Below are positions 9,328 to 17,369 of a stretch of DNA of 64,000 nt, in pieces. Made by a program: the position numbers and the translations under genes. Positions within the stretch are counted from its first letter, which is position 1. Each line of letters starts with the position of its first letter. Below the pieces are notes generated by a model. That model ran no database searches, had not been told where the DNA came from, and saw only the letters and a program-made list of their open reading frames with translations. The stretch lies in assembly GCF_009796285.1 (NCBI RefSeq), contig NZ_CP047020.1:8618001-8682000 (forward strand), read 5' to 3'. The stretch comes from Streptomyces broussonetiae. GTDB taxonomy: Bacteria; Actinomycetota; Actinomycetes; Streptomycetales; Streptomycetaceae.

Positions 9328-9705
9328 ATGCCCTCCGTCATTCATATCGACGTCCCCTGGCTGCTCCAGCGCCATGAGGAGGTCCTGCCCGACCAGCCGA
9401 CGGTCGACGACTTCTCCGCGCTGGTCGCCGCTGTCGCCCGGCACCGTGTGGACCCGCCGCGGCTGGGGGTGGACTCCGACCCCGCCTGGCGGGCCGCCGC
9501 CCTGCTGCACACCCTCGCCCTGCTCAAGCCGCTGCCCGCGGCCAACGCCCGCTTCGCCTGCGCGACCGCCGTGGCCTACATGTTCGTCAGCGGCGTCGGC
9601 ATCGACCCGCCCTACGGCGCCCTTGTCGACCTGACCCGCGACCTGATGTCCGGCAAGGCCGACGTGTACGGTGCCGCCGACCGGCTGCGTTCCTGGCAGA
9701 TCTGA
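9328..9705 (+). CDS. Fic/Doc-like toxin component
   Basis: A 125-residue protein of the length of Doc toxins. The segment LKPLPAANARFACATAV (about residues 64-80) sits where Fic proteins carry HPFxxGNKRxA, and it is followed by the usual helix ending in FVSG. The motif histidine, glycine and first arginine are not conserved, so AMP-transfer or kinase activity on EF-Tu, as in Doc, is not assured. Position after an antitoxin with a 4-base gap supports a toxin-antitoxin operon. It could be an inactive or functionally altered Fic relative. Confidence 0.75.
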   Translation: MPSVIHIDVPWLLQRHEEVLPDQPTVDDFSALVAAVARHRVDPPRLGVDSDPAWRAAALLHTLALLKPLPAANARFACATAVAYMFVSGVGIDPPYGALVDLTRDLMSGKADVYGAADRLRSWQI

Positions 9706-9744
9706 GTGCTGGGCCGGGCACCGGTCCGGTCCGACCTGCCCCGG

Positions 9745-9764
9745 CCGGCGGGGGAAGCCGCCGG
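9745..9764 (+). terminator. Hairpin downstream of the toxin gene
   Basis: A perfect 7-bp stem (CCGGCGG / CCGCCGG) with a 6-base loop lies 40 bases after the toxin stop. It has no T-run, as is common for Streptomyces terminators. The rest of the gene-free stretch 9706-10205 holds GC-rich repeats and the promoter noted at 10055. Confidence 0.45.
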
Positions 9765-10054
9765 GGCCGCCGGCCGGGTCAGGCGGAGCGGGGCCGCCGG
9801 CCGTGGGCGGGAGGAAGAGGGCCGGCGGCCGGTGTACGGGGCCTTTCGAGAGGGCCGGACCCAGTCCACCACCCGGGCCGTGGGGCCCGGGAGCGAGCGC
9901 GGCCGGCCGGTGTGTGCGCACGCTTCACACGGGGCGCTCGGAATTCCGAATGCGGTCGCACACGAACAGGCGGGACGGCTTCATTTCTGACTTTCTTTCA
10001 AACCTGTCGATGTTGTGCGGGCGCCTTGTTGCTCGTGTGTAAGTTGTGCAAGGG

Positions 10055-10081
10055 TTGACACGCCCGTGCGGGGGGTAAAGT
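10055..10081 (+). promoter_or_regulatory. Candidate promoter for the ricin-lectin gene
   Basis: A perfect TTGACA (10055-10060) is followed after 15 bases by TAAAGT (10076-10081). The spacer is 2 bases shorter than ideal. It lies about 125 bp upstream of the start codon at 10206 in an otherwise featureless region. Confidence 0.4.
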
Positions 10082-10205
10082 CCGGGGTCTTTCCGGCAGT
10101 TGCGGATCCTTCGCCGGCCGAGCGCCGGTGCATTCGCCTCCCCGCGCGCGCCCGAGGAAGCATCGACGCATCACGCACCGATCTCGCACCAAAGGAATCC
10201 GCTCT

Positions 10206-11951
10206 GTGCCCACCCCCCACCCTCCTCGTCCGCCCTATCCGCCGCCGGGCGCAGACACCGGGGAACCGGACGAGTTGCTGGCCGGTCCGCTGCGGGCCGG
10301 CTCCGACGCGGAAGGCTCCCGGTCCGCCGCCCTGCTCATGGCCCGGCACTGGCAGCCTGCGCAGGAGTACGCGGTCATCTGCCTCGCCCTGTCCGGGCCG
10401 CTCGCCCACATGGTCACCGCCACCGCCTTCCACCAGGTACTCGGCCGGCTCGCGCTCGGCGAACCCGCCGAGGCGCTGCGGCCCCGGCTGCTCGTGGCAG
10501 TCAGGGACACGGTCGTCAACTGGTCCGGCACCGACCGCATCACCGCCGTACTGCCCGGACTCGCAAAGCCCGCCGGGGGCCGCGGAATGCGCGCCGCCAA
10601 GACGCTGATACCGGAAAACCGCGTTCTGTCCGACCGCTCCTTCCACGCCCTTCCCCGGCTGGAGCAGACGCTGCTGTGGCACACCGAGGTCGAGGCCGAG
10701 CCGACGACCGTTCCCGCCGCGCTGCTCGGTGTCGACACCGACAGCGCGACGGCCGCGTTGGAGCAGGCCCGGGAGAAGTTCCGCGAGGGCCTGGTGCGCG
10801 CCCACCGGGAACTCGCGCCCGGCAAGGACTGCCGCTACTACAACCGCCTGCTCGACGTCCCGATCCGCCGTGGCGGTGCCCTGCTGCCCGACGTACAGGA
10901 GCATCTGGCCGCCTGCTCCTTCTGCCGGCACGCCGCCGAGCAACTGGGCCACGCCGACGCCGCGCCCGGCGTGCTGCTCGCCGAGGCCGTGCTCGGCTGG
11001 GGCGCCCGCCGCTATCTCGACTCCCGCCCCGGCCGCCGGACCGGCCCGGCCCGCACCCGCGGCTCCCGGCGCTCGGGCGGACGCAGGCGCGGCGGGGGCG
11101 GGCCCGGCCTGCTCGCGCGCGCCGTGCTGTCCGGCGCACGCGGGAGAGCCGACGACGAACCGTCCGAACCACGGGCCCGGACAGGACAGTCCCGTGGCCG
11201 GCGGCACGGTGGCGGCGAGTCGGGACCGCTCGCCCGGTTCCCGGCGGCCGTCCTGCGCGCACCCGGCGCCGCCCTCTCCTCCCGCACGCTGCTCACCGGA
11301 GTCGGGGTCGCCTCGGCCGTGCTGCTCGCGACCGTCCTCGTGGTCGGCATGTGGCCGGACGGCGGTGACGGCACCGATCCGGTCGCCTCCACCGGCGCCG
11401 CCCCGGGGACCGCCGGCCCGGCCGCCCCCGGTTCCGCCACCGCGCCCGGCACCACGGGCCTGCCCACGGCCGGCCGGCCCGCGCGGCTGCGCAACGCCGC
11501 CGCCGACCTGTGCCTCGACATCAAGGGCACACCGAAAGCCGGGGCGGGCGCGGTCATGGCCGTCTGCTCCTCGGCCCTCACCCAGCGGTGGACGTACGAC
11601 ACCGACGGGCTGCTGCGCAGCGCCGCCGACTCGGGTCTGTGCCTGGACTCGCACGCCGACGCCGGAGTGGTGATCCTCGGCACCTGCGCCGAGGAGGACT
11701 CCGAGCGGTCCGCCGACGTGCGTTACGACCTCACCGCACAGGGCGAGTTGCTGCCCCGCTGGGACCGCACCCTCGCCCTCGCCGGCCCGGGCGGGACCCC
11801 GGGCGCCGATCTCGTCGTGACGGTCCGGGACCGCTCCGCCGGCCAGCGCTGGGTCACCGACGCGGCGTCGGCGAGCCCGGGCTCCCTGTCGACCGCCGGT
11901 TCGGGCGGGCCCTTTGCGCAGCCGGGCGGGCCGGCGGAGCAGGACATCTGA
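10206..11951 (+). CDS. Sigma-factor-like/zinc-finger membrane protein with C-terminal ricin B lectin domain
   Basis: A 581-residue fusion. Residues about 25-220 resemble a degenerate sigma-70 protein (region-2-like RSAALLMARHWQPAQEYAV and a region-4-like helical part). They are followed by a zinc-binding HLAACSFC motif near 235-245 like that of anti-sigma proteins, and a basic low-complexity linker. One membrane helix lies near 362-383, then a Pro/Ala/Thr spacer, and a beta-trefoil ricin-type lectin from about 427 to 573 with two CLD blocks (DLCLDIKG and SGLCLDSH). The topology suggests a cytoplasmic regulatory half and an outside sugar-binding half. GTG 10206 was chosen because AAAGGAA precedes it. 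The function is not established. Confidence 0.8.
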   Translation: MPTPHPPRPPYPPPGADTGEPDELLAGPLRAGSDAEGSRSAALLMARHWQPAQEYAVICLALSGPLAHMVTATAFHQVLGRLALGEPAEALRPRLLVAVRDTVVNWSGTDRITAVLPGLAKPAGGRGMRAAKTLIPENRVLSDRSFHALPRLEQTLLWHTEVEAEPTTVPAALLGVDTDSATAALEQAREKFREGLVRAHRELAPGKDCRYYNRLLDVPIRRGGALLPDVQEHLAACSFCRHAAEQLGHADAAPGVLLAEAVLGWGARRYLDSRPGRRTGPARTRGSRRSGGRRRGGGGPGLLARAVLSGARGRADDEPSEPRARTGQSRGRRHGGGESGPLARFPAAVLRAPGAALSSRTLLTGVGVASAVLLATVLVVGMWPDGGDGTDPVASTGAAPGTAGPAAPGSATAPGTTGLPTAGRPARLRNAAADLCLDIKGTPKAGAGAVMAVCSSALTQRWTYDTDGLLRSAADSGLCLDSHADAGVVILGTCAEEDSERSADVRYDLTAQGELLPRWDRTLALAGPGGTPGADLVVTVRDRSAGQRWVTDAASASPGSLSTAGSGGPFAQPGGPAEQDI

Positions 11952-11997
11952 GAGATCGCCGGTGGCGGACCGACCGCCACCGGCTGCGGGTACGGCG

Positions 11998-13167
11998 TCA
12001 CACGGGGTCCTCGACGAGGTCGGCCGCCGACACCGTCCCCGGGCGGGCGTGCCCGGACAACGCGAGCGTGAGGTCGAACTCGGCCAGCAGACACCGGATG
12101 ACATGCTCGACGCCCGCCTGCCCGTCCAGGCCGAGCCCGTAGACGTAGGGCCGGCCGAGCAGCACCGCCCGCGCGCCCAGGGCCAGCGCCTTGAACACGT
12201 CGTCGCCGGTGCGCACCCCGCTGTCGAACAGCACCGTCAGCCGGTCGCCGACCGCCTCCGCGACCCGGGGCAGCGCGTCGGCCGCGGCGACCGAGCCGGC
12301 CACCTGGCGGCCGCCGTGGTTGGAGACCACCACCCCGTCCATCCCGGCATCTGCGGCCAGCCGGGCGTCGTCCGGGTGCAGGACGCCCTTGAGGACGATC
12401 GGGCCGTCCCAGTGCTCCCGCAGGAAGGCCAGGTCCGGCCAGGTGTGGCCGGCGTCTCCGAACAGGCCCAGGAAGTGCAGCACGGCCGCCTTCAGGTCCT
12501 CGTGCACGGGCTTGTCGAGCCCTGCCTGGAACGCCGGGTCGGAGAAGTAGTTGGCCGTGCCGACTCCGTGCAGGAACGGCAGGTACGCCTGGTCCAGGTC
12601 GCGCGGCCGCCATGCCAGCAACTGGGTGTCGAGGGTGACCACCAGCACCGAGAAGCCGGCGGCCTTGGCCCGGGCGAGGAAACTCCGGGTGACCTCGCGG
12701 TCCTTGCCCCAGTACAGCTGGAACCACCGCTCGCCGTCCCCCATCTCCCGGGCCACCTGCTCCATCGGCGTGCTGGACGCCGACGACAGGATGTACGGCA
12801 CGCCTCGCGCGGCGGCGGCCCGGGCCGCCGCCGACTCGGCGTCCGGGTGCATGATCTTCAGTACCCCGACGGGCGCCAGCGCCAGCGGCGCCGGCAGGGA
12901 CCGCCCGAGCACCTCGGTGGACAGATCCCGCTCGGCCACGTCCCGCAGCATGCGCGGCACGATCCGGCGCCGGGCGAGCGCGGCCCGGTTGGCGCGGCTC
13001 GTGCTGCCGTCGCCCGCGCTGCCCGCCACGTACCCCACCGGGCCCGGCGGGAGCCGGTGTTCGGCCACTTCCGCGAGCCGGGTCAGATCGGTGGGGAGTC
13101 GGGGCACGGCCCCCGTCATCCCGTTCAGATAGATCTCGTACTGGAAGTCGGCCCAGTGCTGCGCCAT
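11998..13167 (-). CDS. FMN-dependent alpha-hydroxy-acid oxidase (lactate 2-monooxygenase-like)
   Basis: A 389-residue TIM-barrel flavoenzyme of the glycolate oxidase/lactate monooxygenase family, which oxidises L-2-hydroxy acids. The FMN and active-site signature SNHGGRQV carries the catalytic histidine and arginine, followed by LFDSGVRTGDDVFKAL and GRPYVYGL, the phosphate-binding end of the barrel. The SSASSTPMEQVA segment is also typical. ATG 13167 has AGGAGAGG upstream. The lactate-monooxygenase-like spacing fits, but the exact substrate cannot be read from the sequence. It is a single-gene unit, with a tandem repeat lying in its 5' region. Confidence 0.9.
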   Translation of the reverse strand: MAQHWADFQYEIYLNGMTGAVPRLPTDLTRLAEVAEHRLPPGPVGYVAGSAGDGSTSRANRAALARRRIVPRMLRDVAERDLSTEVLGRSLPAPLALAPVGVLKIMHPDAESAAARAAAARGVPYILSSASSTPMEQVAREMGDGERWFQLYWGKDREVTRSFLARAKAAGFSVLVVTLDTQLLAWRPRDLDQAYLPFLHGVGTANYFSDPAFQAGLDKPVHEDLKAAVLHFLGLFGDAGHTWPDLAFLREHWDGPIVLKGVLHPDDARLAADAGMDGVVVSNHGGRQVAGSVAAADALPRVAEAVGDRLTVLFDSGVRTGDDVFKALALGARAVLLGRPYVYGLGLDGQAGVEHVIRCLLAEFDLTLALSGHARPGTVSAADLVEDPV

Positions 13168-13222
13168 CCGGCCGTCCGCCTCTCCTCGCCGATGGGATGG
13201 GTACGCGTGCAGCCCGACGATA

Positions 13223-13271
13223 GTGGCGGGTGGCGGGTGGCGGGTGGCGGGTGGCGGGTGGCCGGTGGCCG
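13223..13271. repeat. Tandem heptamer repeat GTGGCGG
   Basis: Seven consecutive 7-bp units: five perfect GTGGCGG copies, then two GTGGCCG copies. It sits 56-104 bp upstream of the oxidase start (minus strand). The wider stretch 13168-13777 has no convincing gene. Confidence 0.85.
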
Positions 13272-13540
13272 AGGTGACGGGTGACCGGTTCGGCCGGCCC
13301 ACGGCGGTGTCGACGCCCTCGGGGTCGGAGAACAGGCACAGCAGGAAGGGTGCGCCGACGGTGCGGCGGCCGAAACGGCATGATCCAGGGGATGGTTCGT
13401 CCACCTTCCGCGTCCCCGGTGGAGGAAACGAACACCGGCCGGGATCCGGGGGTGCCCCCCGCTTGGTGATCATTTCATGAACACAAGGAGTCATGAAGGG
13501 GCTTGAGGGGGTCGAAGCCGGAATGTTTCAGGACGATTAA

Positions 13541-13598
13541 CGAAGCGCCGATTTTCGGCCATTGAAACGCTTCGATGGAACGGAACCCGCTCCGTTCC
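13541..13598. promoter_or_regulatory. Two inverted repeats upstream of the protease inhibitor gene
   Basis: CGAAGCG (13541-13547) is mirrored by CGCTTCG (13568-13574) around a 20-base AT-richer spacer. Immediately after, GGAACGGA (13577-13584) pairs perfectly with TCCGTTCC (13591-13598) around 6 bases. Both are unusually symmetric for this intergenic region and may be operators or a leader hairpin for the inhibitor gene that starts at 13778. Confidence 0.5.
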
Positions 13599-13777
13599 TG
13601 GGTCACGGTGTGCAAATTCCGTGACATCGCGCCACTGATTCAACACGAAAGGTTACTGAAACCCATGCGTGCGATGTGTGTTTCGGCGGGGGACTCGGCA
13701 GAGTGGCGCTCGCCGCTCCGGTGCCCGACCCGGGCCCGGGCCGGCACCACGAATGTTCGAGCGGAAGGATGCACACA

Positions 13778-14212
13778 ATGCGGAACACCGCGCGCTGGGC
13801 AGCGGCCCTCGGCCTCACGGCCGCCGCCGTTTGCGGACCCCTGACCGGGGCCGCCGTCGCTGCACCGGGCGCCGCCCCGTCGTCGCTGTACGCCCCGTCG
13901 GCGCTGGTTCTCACCACCGGCCACGGCAGTGACGCGGCCACGGCCACGCCCGAGCGCGCCGTCACCCTCTCCTGCGCTCCCACGCCCTCCGGTACCCACC
14001 CGGACGCGGCCCGGGCCTGCGCCGAACTGCGCGGCTCCGGCGGTGACTTCAGCGCGCTCAAGCCCGCCGAGGGCGTGTGGTGCAACAAGCTGTACGACCC
14101 GGTGGTCGTCACCGTCCAGGGTGTCTGGCAGGGTCAACGCGTCTCCTACGAGCGGTCCTTCGGCAACGCGTGTGTGAAGGACTCCATTGTCGGCGGTGTC
14201 TTCGCCTTCTAG
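13778..14212 (+). CDS. Secreted SSI-family (subtilisin inhibitor-like) serine protease inhibitor
   Basis: A 144-residue precursor with a Sec signal peptide (about residues 1-29) and the complete Streptomyces subtilisin inhibitor fold. Four cysteines form the two usual disulfides (LSCAP, ARACAEL, WCNKLYDPV, NACVKDS). The reactive loop reads CNKLYDPVV, where SSI has CPMVYDPVV, so the P1 residue is lysine (K104), which predicts preference for trypsin-like proteases. ATG 13778 is preceded by GGAAGGA. It is secreted and probably restrains the organism's own extracellular proteases during development; an S1 protease gene lies 12 kb away. Confidence 0.95.
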   Translation: MRNTARWAAALGLTAAAVCGPLTGAAVAAPGAAPSSLYAPSALVLTTGHGSDAATATPERAVTLSCAPTPSGTHPDAARACAELRGSGGDFSALKPAEGVWCNKLYDPVVVTVQGVWQGQRVSYERSFGNACVKDSIVGGVFAF

Positions 14213-14366
14213 GCGGTACACCGTCCAAGGCCGGGATCGCACGGATCTCCGTACTTGCCGGATCAGGTCCGTAACTGGGGAGTGCGGCCCCTGGAGCGGG
14301 GAACCTGCGATCTCGCACCGGGACCGACGGGCGGAGTGGGGCCGCCCGCCGGTTCCCGGGCACAGA

Positions 14367-14410
14367 GCCGCTCCCCGGGCAGGCCCGTGGGGGGCCTCCC
14401 GGGGAGCGGC
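14367..14410. terminator. Long hairpin downstream of the inhibitor gene
   Basis: A 13-bp perfect stem (GCCGCTCCCCGGG against its complement) continues, after a one-base bulge, into a 6-bp stem (AGGCCC/GGGCCT) with a 5-base loop. On the plus strand an A-run follows it; read from the minus strand a T-run precedes it. It lies 154 bp after the inhibitor stop, in the gene-free stretch 14213-14804, which otherwise contains only the next hairpin. Confidence 0.65.
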
Positions 14411-14735
14411 GAAAAAACACCGGTTTCAACCGGGTCGCCGGGCCGGAGCCGGTGACTCGTGTCGCGGCAAGCGGCGCGGCAGGTCACGGAGCGACACGGC
14501 CGAGGCGCCGAGCCACGCGGCTCGGGCACGAACCGCACGGCTCAGGCACCCCGCACGGCGAGTGCGCGGGGGCCGCCGGACCGGCACCCGCTCCCCGGCA
14601 GTGCGCGTACGCGGCGCGGAACCGGCGGAACCGACATGCCAACTGCGGCTCCTGGTACCGGCGGACGAACGTCCCGTCCCCAGGACGAGGGACACGGCGC
14701 TGCCGAGCACCGCCCGCGCCTTGCGCACCCCCTGC

Positions 14736-14797
14736 ACCACGACGGGCCGAGGGGCCGCCGTCTCCCTGCTGACGGCGGCGCCTCGGCCCGTCGTGGT
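14736..14797 (-). terminator. Terminator of the DHA2 transporter gene
   Basis: A perfect 17-bp stem (ACCACGACGGGCCGAGG and its complement) encloses a second stem GCCGCCGTC/GACGGCGGC. It starts 7 bases after the stop codon of the minus-strand transporter gene. Confidence 0.85.
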
Positions 14798-14804
14798 CCG
14801 GCGG

Positions 14805-16319
14805 TCACATGTGGACGACCGGAGCGGCCCCCGCGTCCTGCTGCGGCAGCCCGCGCCGGTAGAGCAGGAAGGCGATCAGCGCGCCCGCGGCGAAGAGCCC
14901 CGCGGACCACCAGAAGGCGGTGGTGTAGCTCTCGATGGTCGCCTGCGCCCGGACCAGCTTGCTGGTGGCGTCCCGGCCGGCCAGGTAGTTCGTGGCGGCG
15001 GTCGACGCGAGGGTGTTCAGCAGCGCCGTACCGATCGAACCGCCCACCTGCTGCATGGCGTTGACGGCTGCGGAGGCCACCCCCGCGTCCTCCGCCGCGA
15101 CCCCGCCGGTGGCCAGCTGCATGGCCGGCGGCATGACCAGACCGAGGCCGACGCCGATCACGACCAGCTGGGGCAGCACCGCGGTCGAGTAGTGCGCGCC
15201 GAGGCCGATGCCGGTCAGCCAGGCCATGCCGGCCGTGGCGATCGCGAAGCCCAGCGGGATGACCGCCTTCGGGCCGATCCTGGGCAGCAGCACCGTGGTG
15301 CCCACCTGTGCGGTCACCATCAGCGCGCCGACCATCGGCAGGAACGCCACACCGGTCTTCGTGGGGCTGAAGCCGAGGTTGAGCTGGAGGTAGTAGGTCA
15401 GGAAGAGGAACACGCCGAACATGCCCGCGCCGGTGATCAGCACCGCGAGGTAGGAGGCGGCGCGGTTGCGGTCGAGCAGGATGCGCAGCGGCAGCAGCGG
15501 GTGCGCGGCCCGCGTCTGCCACCAGGCGAAGGCCGCCAGCAGCAGACCGCCCGCGATCAGGAAGCCCCAGGTCAGCGGCGAACTCCAGTCGTGGGTCTCG
15601 GCGTTGGAGAAGCCGTACACCAGGGAGAAGAGACCGGAGGCGACCAGGACCGTGCCCGGCACGTCGAGCCTGGCGCCCGCGGCGTCGCGGTGGTTGCTCA
15701 GCAGGATCCAGCCGCCCGCGAAGGCGACGACCGCGATGGCCACGTTCACATACAGCGTCCAGCGCCAGTCCAGGGCGTCGGTCAGCACACCGCCGAGCAG
15801 CAGGCCCACCGCACCGCCGGCGCCGGCGATCGCGCCGTACACGCTGAAGGCGCGGGCCCGTTCCCGGGCGTCGGTGAAGGTGGTGTTGAGCAGGGACAGC
15901 GCGGCGGGCGCGAGGAGGGCGCCGAAGGCGCCCTGCAGGGCGCGGGCGACCACCAGCATCGTGAAGCCGTTCGCGGCGCCGCCGAGTGCGGAGGCCCCGG
16001 CGAAGCCGACGACGCCGACGAGGAAGGCGGGCTTGCGGCCGAACAGATCGGCGATGCGGCCGCCGAGCAGCAGCAGGGAGGCGAAGGCGAGGGCATAGGC
16101 CGTCACGATCCACTGCCGGTTGCCGTCGGAGAAGCCGAGGTCGGTCTGGGCGGACGGCAGGGCGATGTTCACGATCGTGGCGTCGAGGACGACCATCAGC
16201 TGGGCGACGGCGACGACCGCGAGGATCCACCACCGCTTGGGGGAGGCCCCGCTCGTCTCGGCCGCGTCGACTGCGGCGGCTCCGGCCCGGGGGCCGTCGG
16301 CCAGGGTCTGCTGGGACAT
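14805..16319 (-). CDS. MFS transporter, DHA2 (14-TM) drug efflux family
   Basis: A 504-residue proton-driven multidrug exporter. The first helix ends in the DHA2 signature LDATIVNIALP; the loop-2 motif GGRIADLFGRKP and the loop QWIVTAYALAFA are present; the length and about 14 hydrophobic segments match the EmrB/QacA class. ATG 16319 has GGAG 8 bases upstream. Two CGAAAC-based palindromes lie 45-110 bp upstream, typical of control by a TetR-type repressor, but no TetR gene adjoins it; the divergent neighbour is an ArsR gene. The substrate is unknown. Confidence 0.93.
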   Translation of the reverse strand: MSQQTLADGPRAGAAAVDAAETSGASPKRWWILAVVAVAQLMVVLDATIVNIALPSAQTDLGFSDGNRQWIVTAYALAFASLLLLGGRIADLFGRKPAFLVGVVGFAGASALGGAANGFTMLVVARALQGAFGALLAPAALSLLNTTFTDARERARAFSVYGAIAGAGGAVGLLLGGVLTDALDWRWTLYVNVAIAVVAFAGGWILLSNHRDAAGARLDVPGTVLVASGLFSLVYGFSNAETHDWSSPLTWGFLIAGGLLLAAFAWWQTRAAHPLLPLRILLDRNRAASYLAVLITGAGMFGVFLFLTYYLQLNLGFSPTKTGVAFLPMVGALMVTAQVGTTVLLPRIGPKAVIPLGFAIATAGMAWLTGIGLGAHYSTAVLPQLVVIGVGLGLVMPPAMQLATGGVAAEDAGVASAAVNAMQQVGGSIGTALLNTLASTAATNYLAGRDATSKLVRAQATIESYTTAFWWSAGLFAAGALIAFLLYRRGLPQQDAGAAPVVHM

Positions 16320-16367
16320 GAACCACTCCAGGGAAGTCGTTCGGGTGCGGAAGTAAACGGCACGTAA

Positions 16368-16426
16368 ACGAAACTGTTTCGTACACATCGAGAGTAGAGC
16401 ACTTTCATCGAAACGGCAACGTTTCG
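16368..16426. promoter_or_regulatory. Two CGAAAC/GTTTCG palindromes upstream of the exporter
   Basis: ACGAAACTGTTTCGT (16368-16382) is a perfect 15-bp palindrome. A second site with the same half-sites, CGAAAC, 6-base spacer, GTTTCG, lies at 16409-16426. They sit 49-107 bp upstream of the exporter start on the minus strand and look like paired repressor operators. Confidence 0.7.
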
Positions 16427-16443
16427 CTGGACTCCGTGAGGGT

Positions 16444-16487
16444 GCGGGTTATATGTCTTGACAGGCATATAACCCGCAGCGCATATT
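16444..16487 (+). promoter_or_regulatory. Promoter and operator of the arsR-like gene
   Basis: A perfect inverted repeat, GCGGGTTATATG (16444-16455) and CATATAACCCGC (16466-16477), with a 10-base spacer. The spacer holds a TTGACA -35 element (16458-16463); after 18 bases comes CATATT (16482-16487) as -10. Transcription would start near 16494, the A of the start codon, so the mRNA is probably leaderless. Repressor binding would cover the -35 box, fitting autoregulation by the ArsR protein. Confidence 0.8.
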
Positions 16488-16493
16488 GGCCGC

Positions 16494-16838
16494 ATGTCCG
16501 ATGCGGCGCTCTGGTCCGCCCTGGCCGACCCCCACCGGCGGGCGATCGTCGCGCTCCTGCGGGAGGGGCCCCGGCCCGTCGGGGAGATCGCCGAGATCTG
16601 CGGGCTGAGCCAGCCGAGCACGTCCAAGCATCTGAAGGTGCTCCGGGAGGCGGGCCTGGTCCGTGTCCGGCAGGACGCGCAGCGACGCGTCCACGCCCTG
16701 GACCCGGCTCCGATCGTCGCCCTCGACGCCTGGCTGGAGCCCTATCGCAGGCTGTGGAACAGCAGCCTGGACACCCTGGGCCGGCGCCTGGACGAGACGT
16801 CGGACGACACCCGACACCCCTCACCACCCAAGGACTGA
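16494..16838 (+). CDS. ArsR-family winged-helix repressor
   Basis: A 114-residue transcription repressor. LADPHRRAIVALLREG is the typical first helix, and the recognition helix is LSQPSTSKHLKVLREAGLV (residues about 40-58), followed by the wing RVRQDAQRRVHAL. There are no cysteine clusters for metal sensing. ArsR proteins paired with an SRPBCC/AHSA1 protein form a known two-gene arrangement, and the partner follows after 6 bases. There is no ribosome site before ATG 16494, consistent with a leaderless message. Confidence 0.9.
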   Translation: MSDAALWSALADPHRRAIVALLREGPRPVGEIAEICGLSQPSTSKHLKVLREAGLVRVRQDAQRRVHALDPAPIVALDAWLEPYRRLWNSSLDTLGRRLDETSDDTRHPSPPKD

Positions 16839-16844
16839 AGCGCC

Positions 16845-17369
16845 ATGCCCGTCGACCTCACCGGCACCTGTCTGACCCTGGACGACGGCCACCCCGCCGT
16901 CCGGTTCACCCGCACCTACGACCACCCGGCGGACCGGGTCTGGCAGTTCGTCACCGATCCCGACGAACTCGAGCAGTGGTTCCCGTTCCGCGCCGAGATG
17001 GAGCTGCGCCCCGGCGGCACCATCCGCTTCAGCGGCCCGGACGTGCCCGAGTTCACCGGCCGGGTGCTCGCCATCGACCCGCCACGGCATCTGTCCTTCG
17101 AGTGGGGCGGCGACGAACTCCACTTCGACCTGGAGGCGGTCGCCGAGCGGCGGACCCGGTTCACGCTCACCAATGTCCTCGGCGAGGCGAACACCGCCGC
17201 CCGCAACGGTGCCGGCTGGGAGGTGTGTCTCGGCGCCCTCGACGCCAAGGCGCGCGGTGAGCGCTTCGAGGGGTCGCACACGGGGCCGAGCGCATCCTGG
17301 AAGGAGTACTACGCCGGCTATCTCGACGCCGGTGCGCCCTCCGGCGCCCCCGTGCCGGGCCTGGACTGA
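16845..17369 (+). CDS. SRPBCC (AHSA1-like) family protein
   Basis: A 174-residue START-like hydrophobic-cavity protein. The family features are VRFTRTYDHPADRVWQFVTDPDELEQWFP at the start of the fold, PGGTIRFSG in the middle, and LTNVLGEANTAARNGAGWEVCL near the end of the domain. It probably binds a small hydrophobic ligand; a catalytic role is not evident. It is co-transcribed with the ArsR gene (6-base gap), so its ligand may be linked to the signal sensed there. Confidence 0.88.
   Translation: MPVDLTGTCLTLDDGHPAVRFTRTYDHPADRVWQFVTDPDELEQWFPFRAEMELRPGGTIRFSGPDVPEFTGRVLAIDPPRHLSFEWGGDELHFDLEAVAERRTRFTLTNVLGEANTAARNGAGWEVCLGALDAKARGERFEGSHTGPSASWKEYYAGYLDAGAPSGAPVPGLD

Noticed and set aside
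13493..13540. A 15-codon frame with AAGGAG upstream before the protease inhibitor gene
   Set aside because: The ribosome site is only 2 bases from the ATG and the peptide is too short to judge; no supporting evidence.
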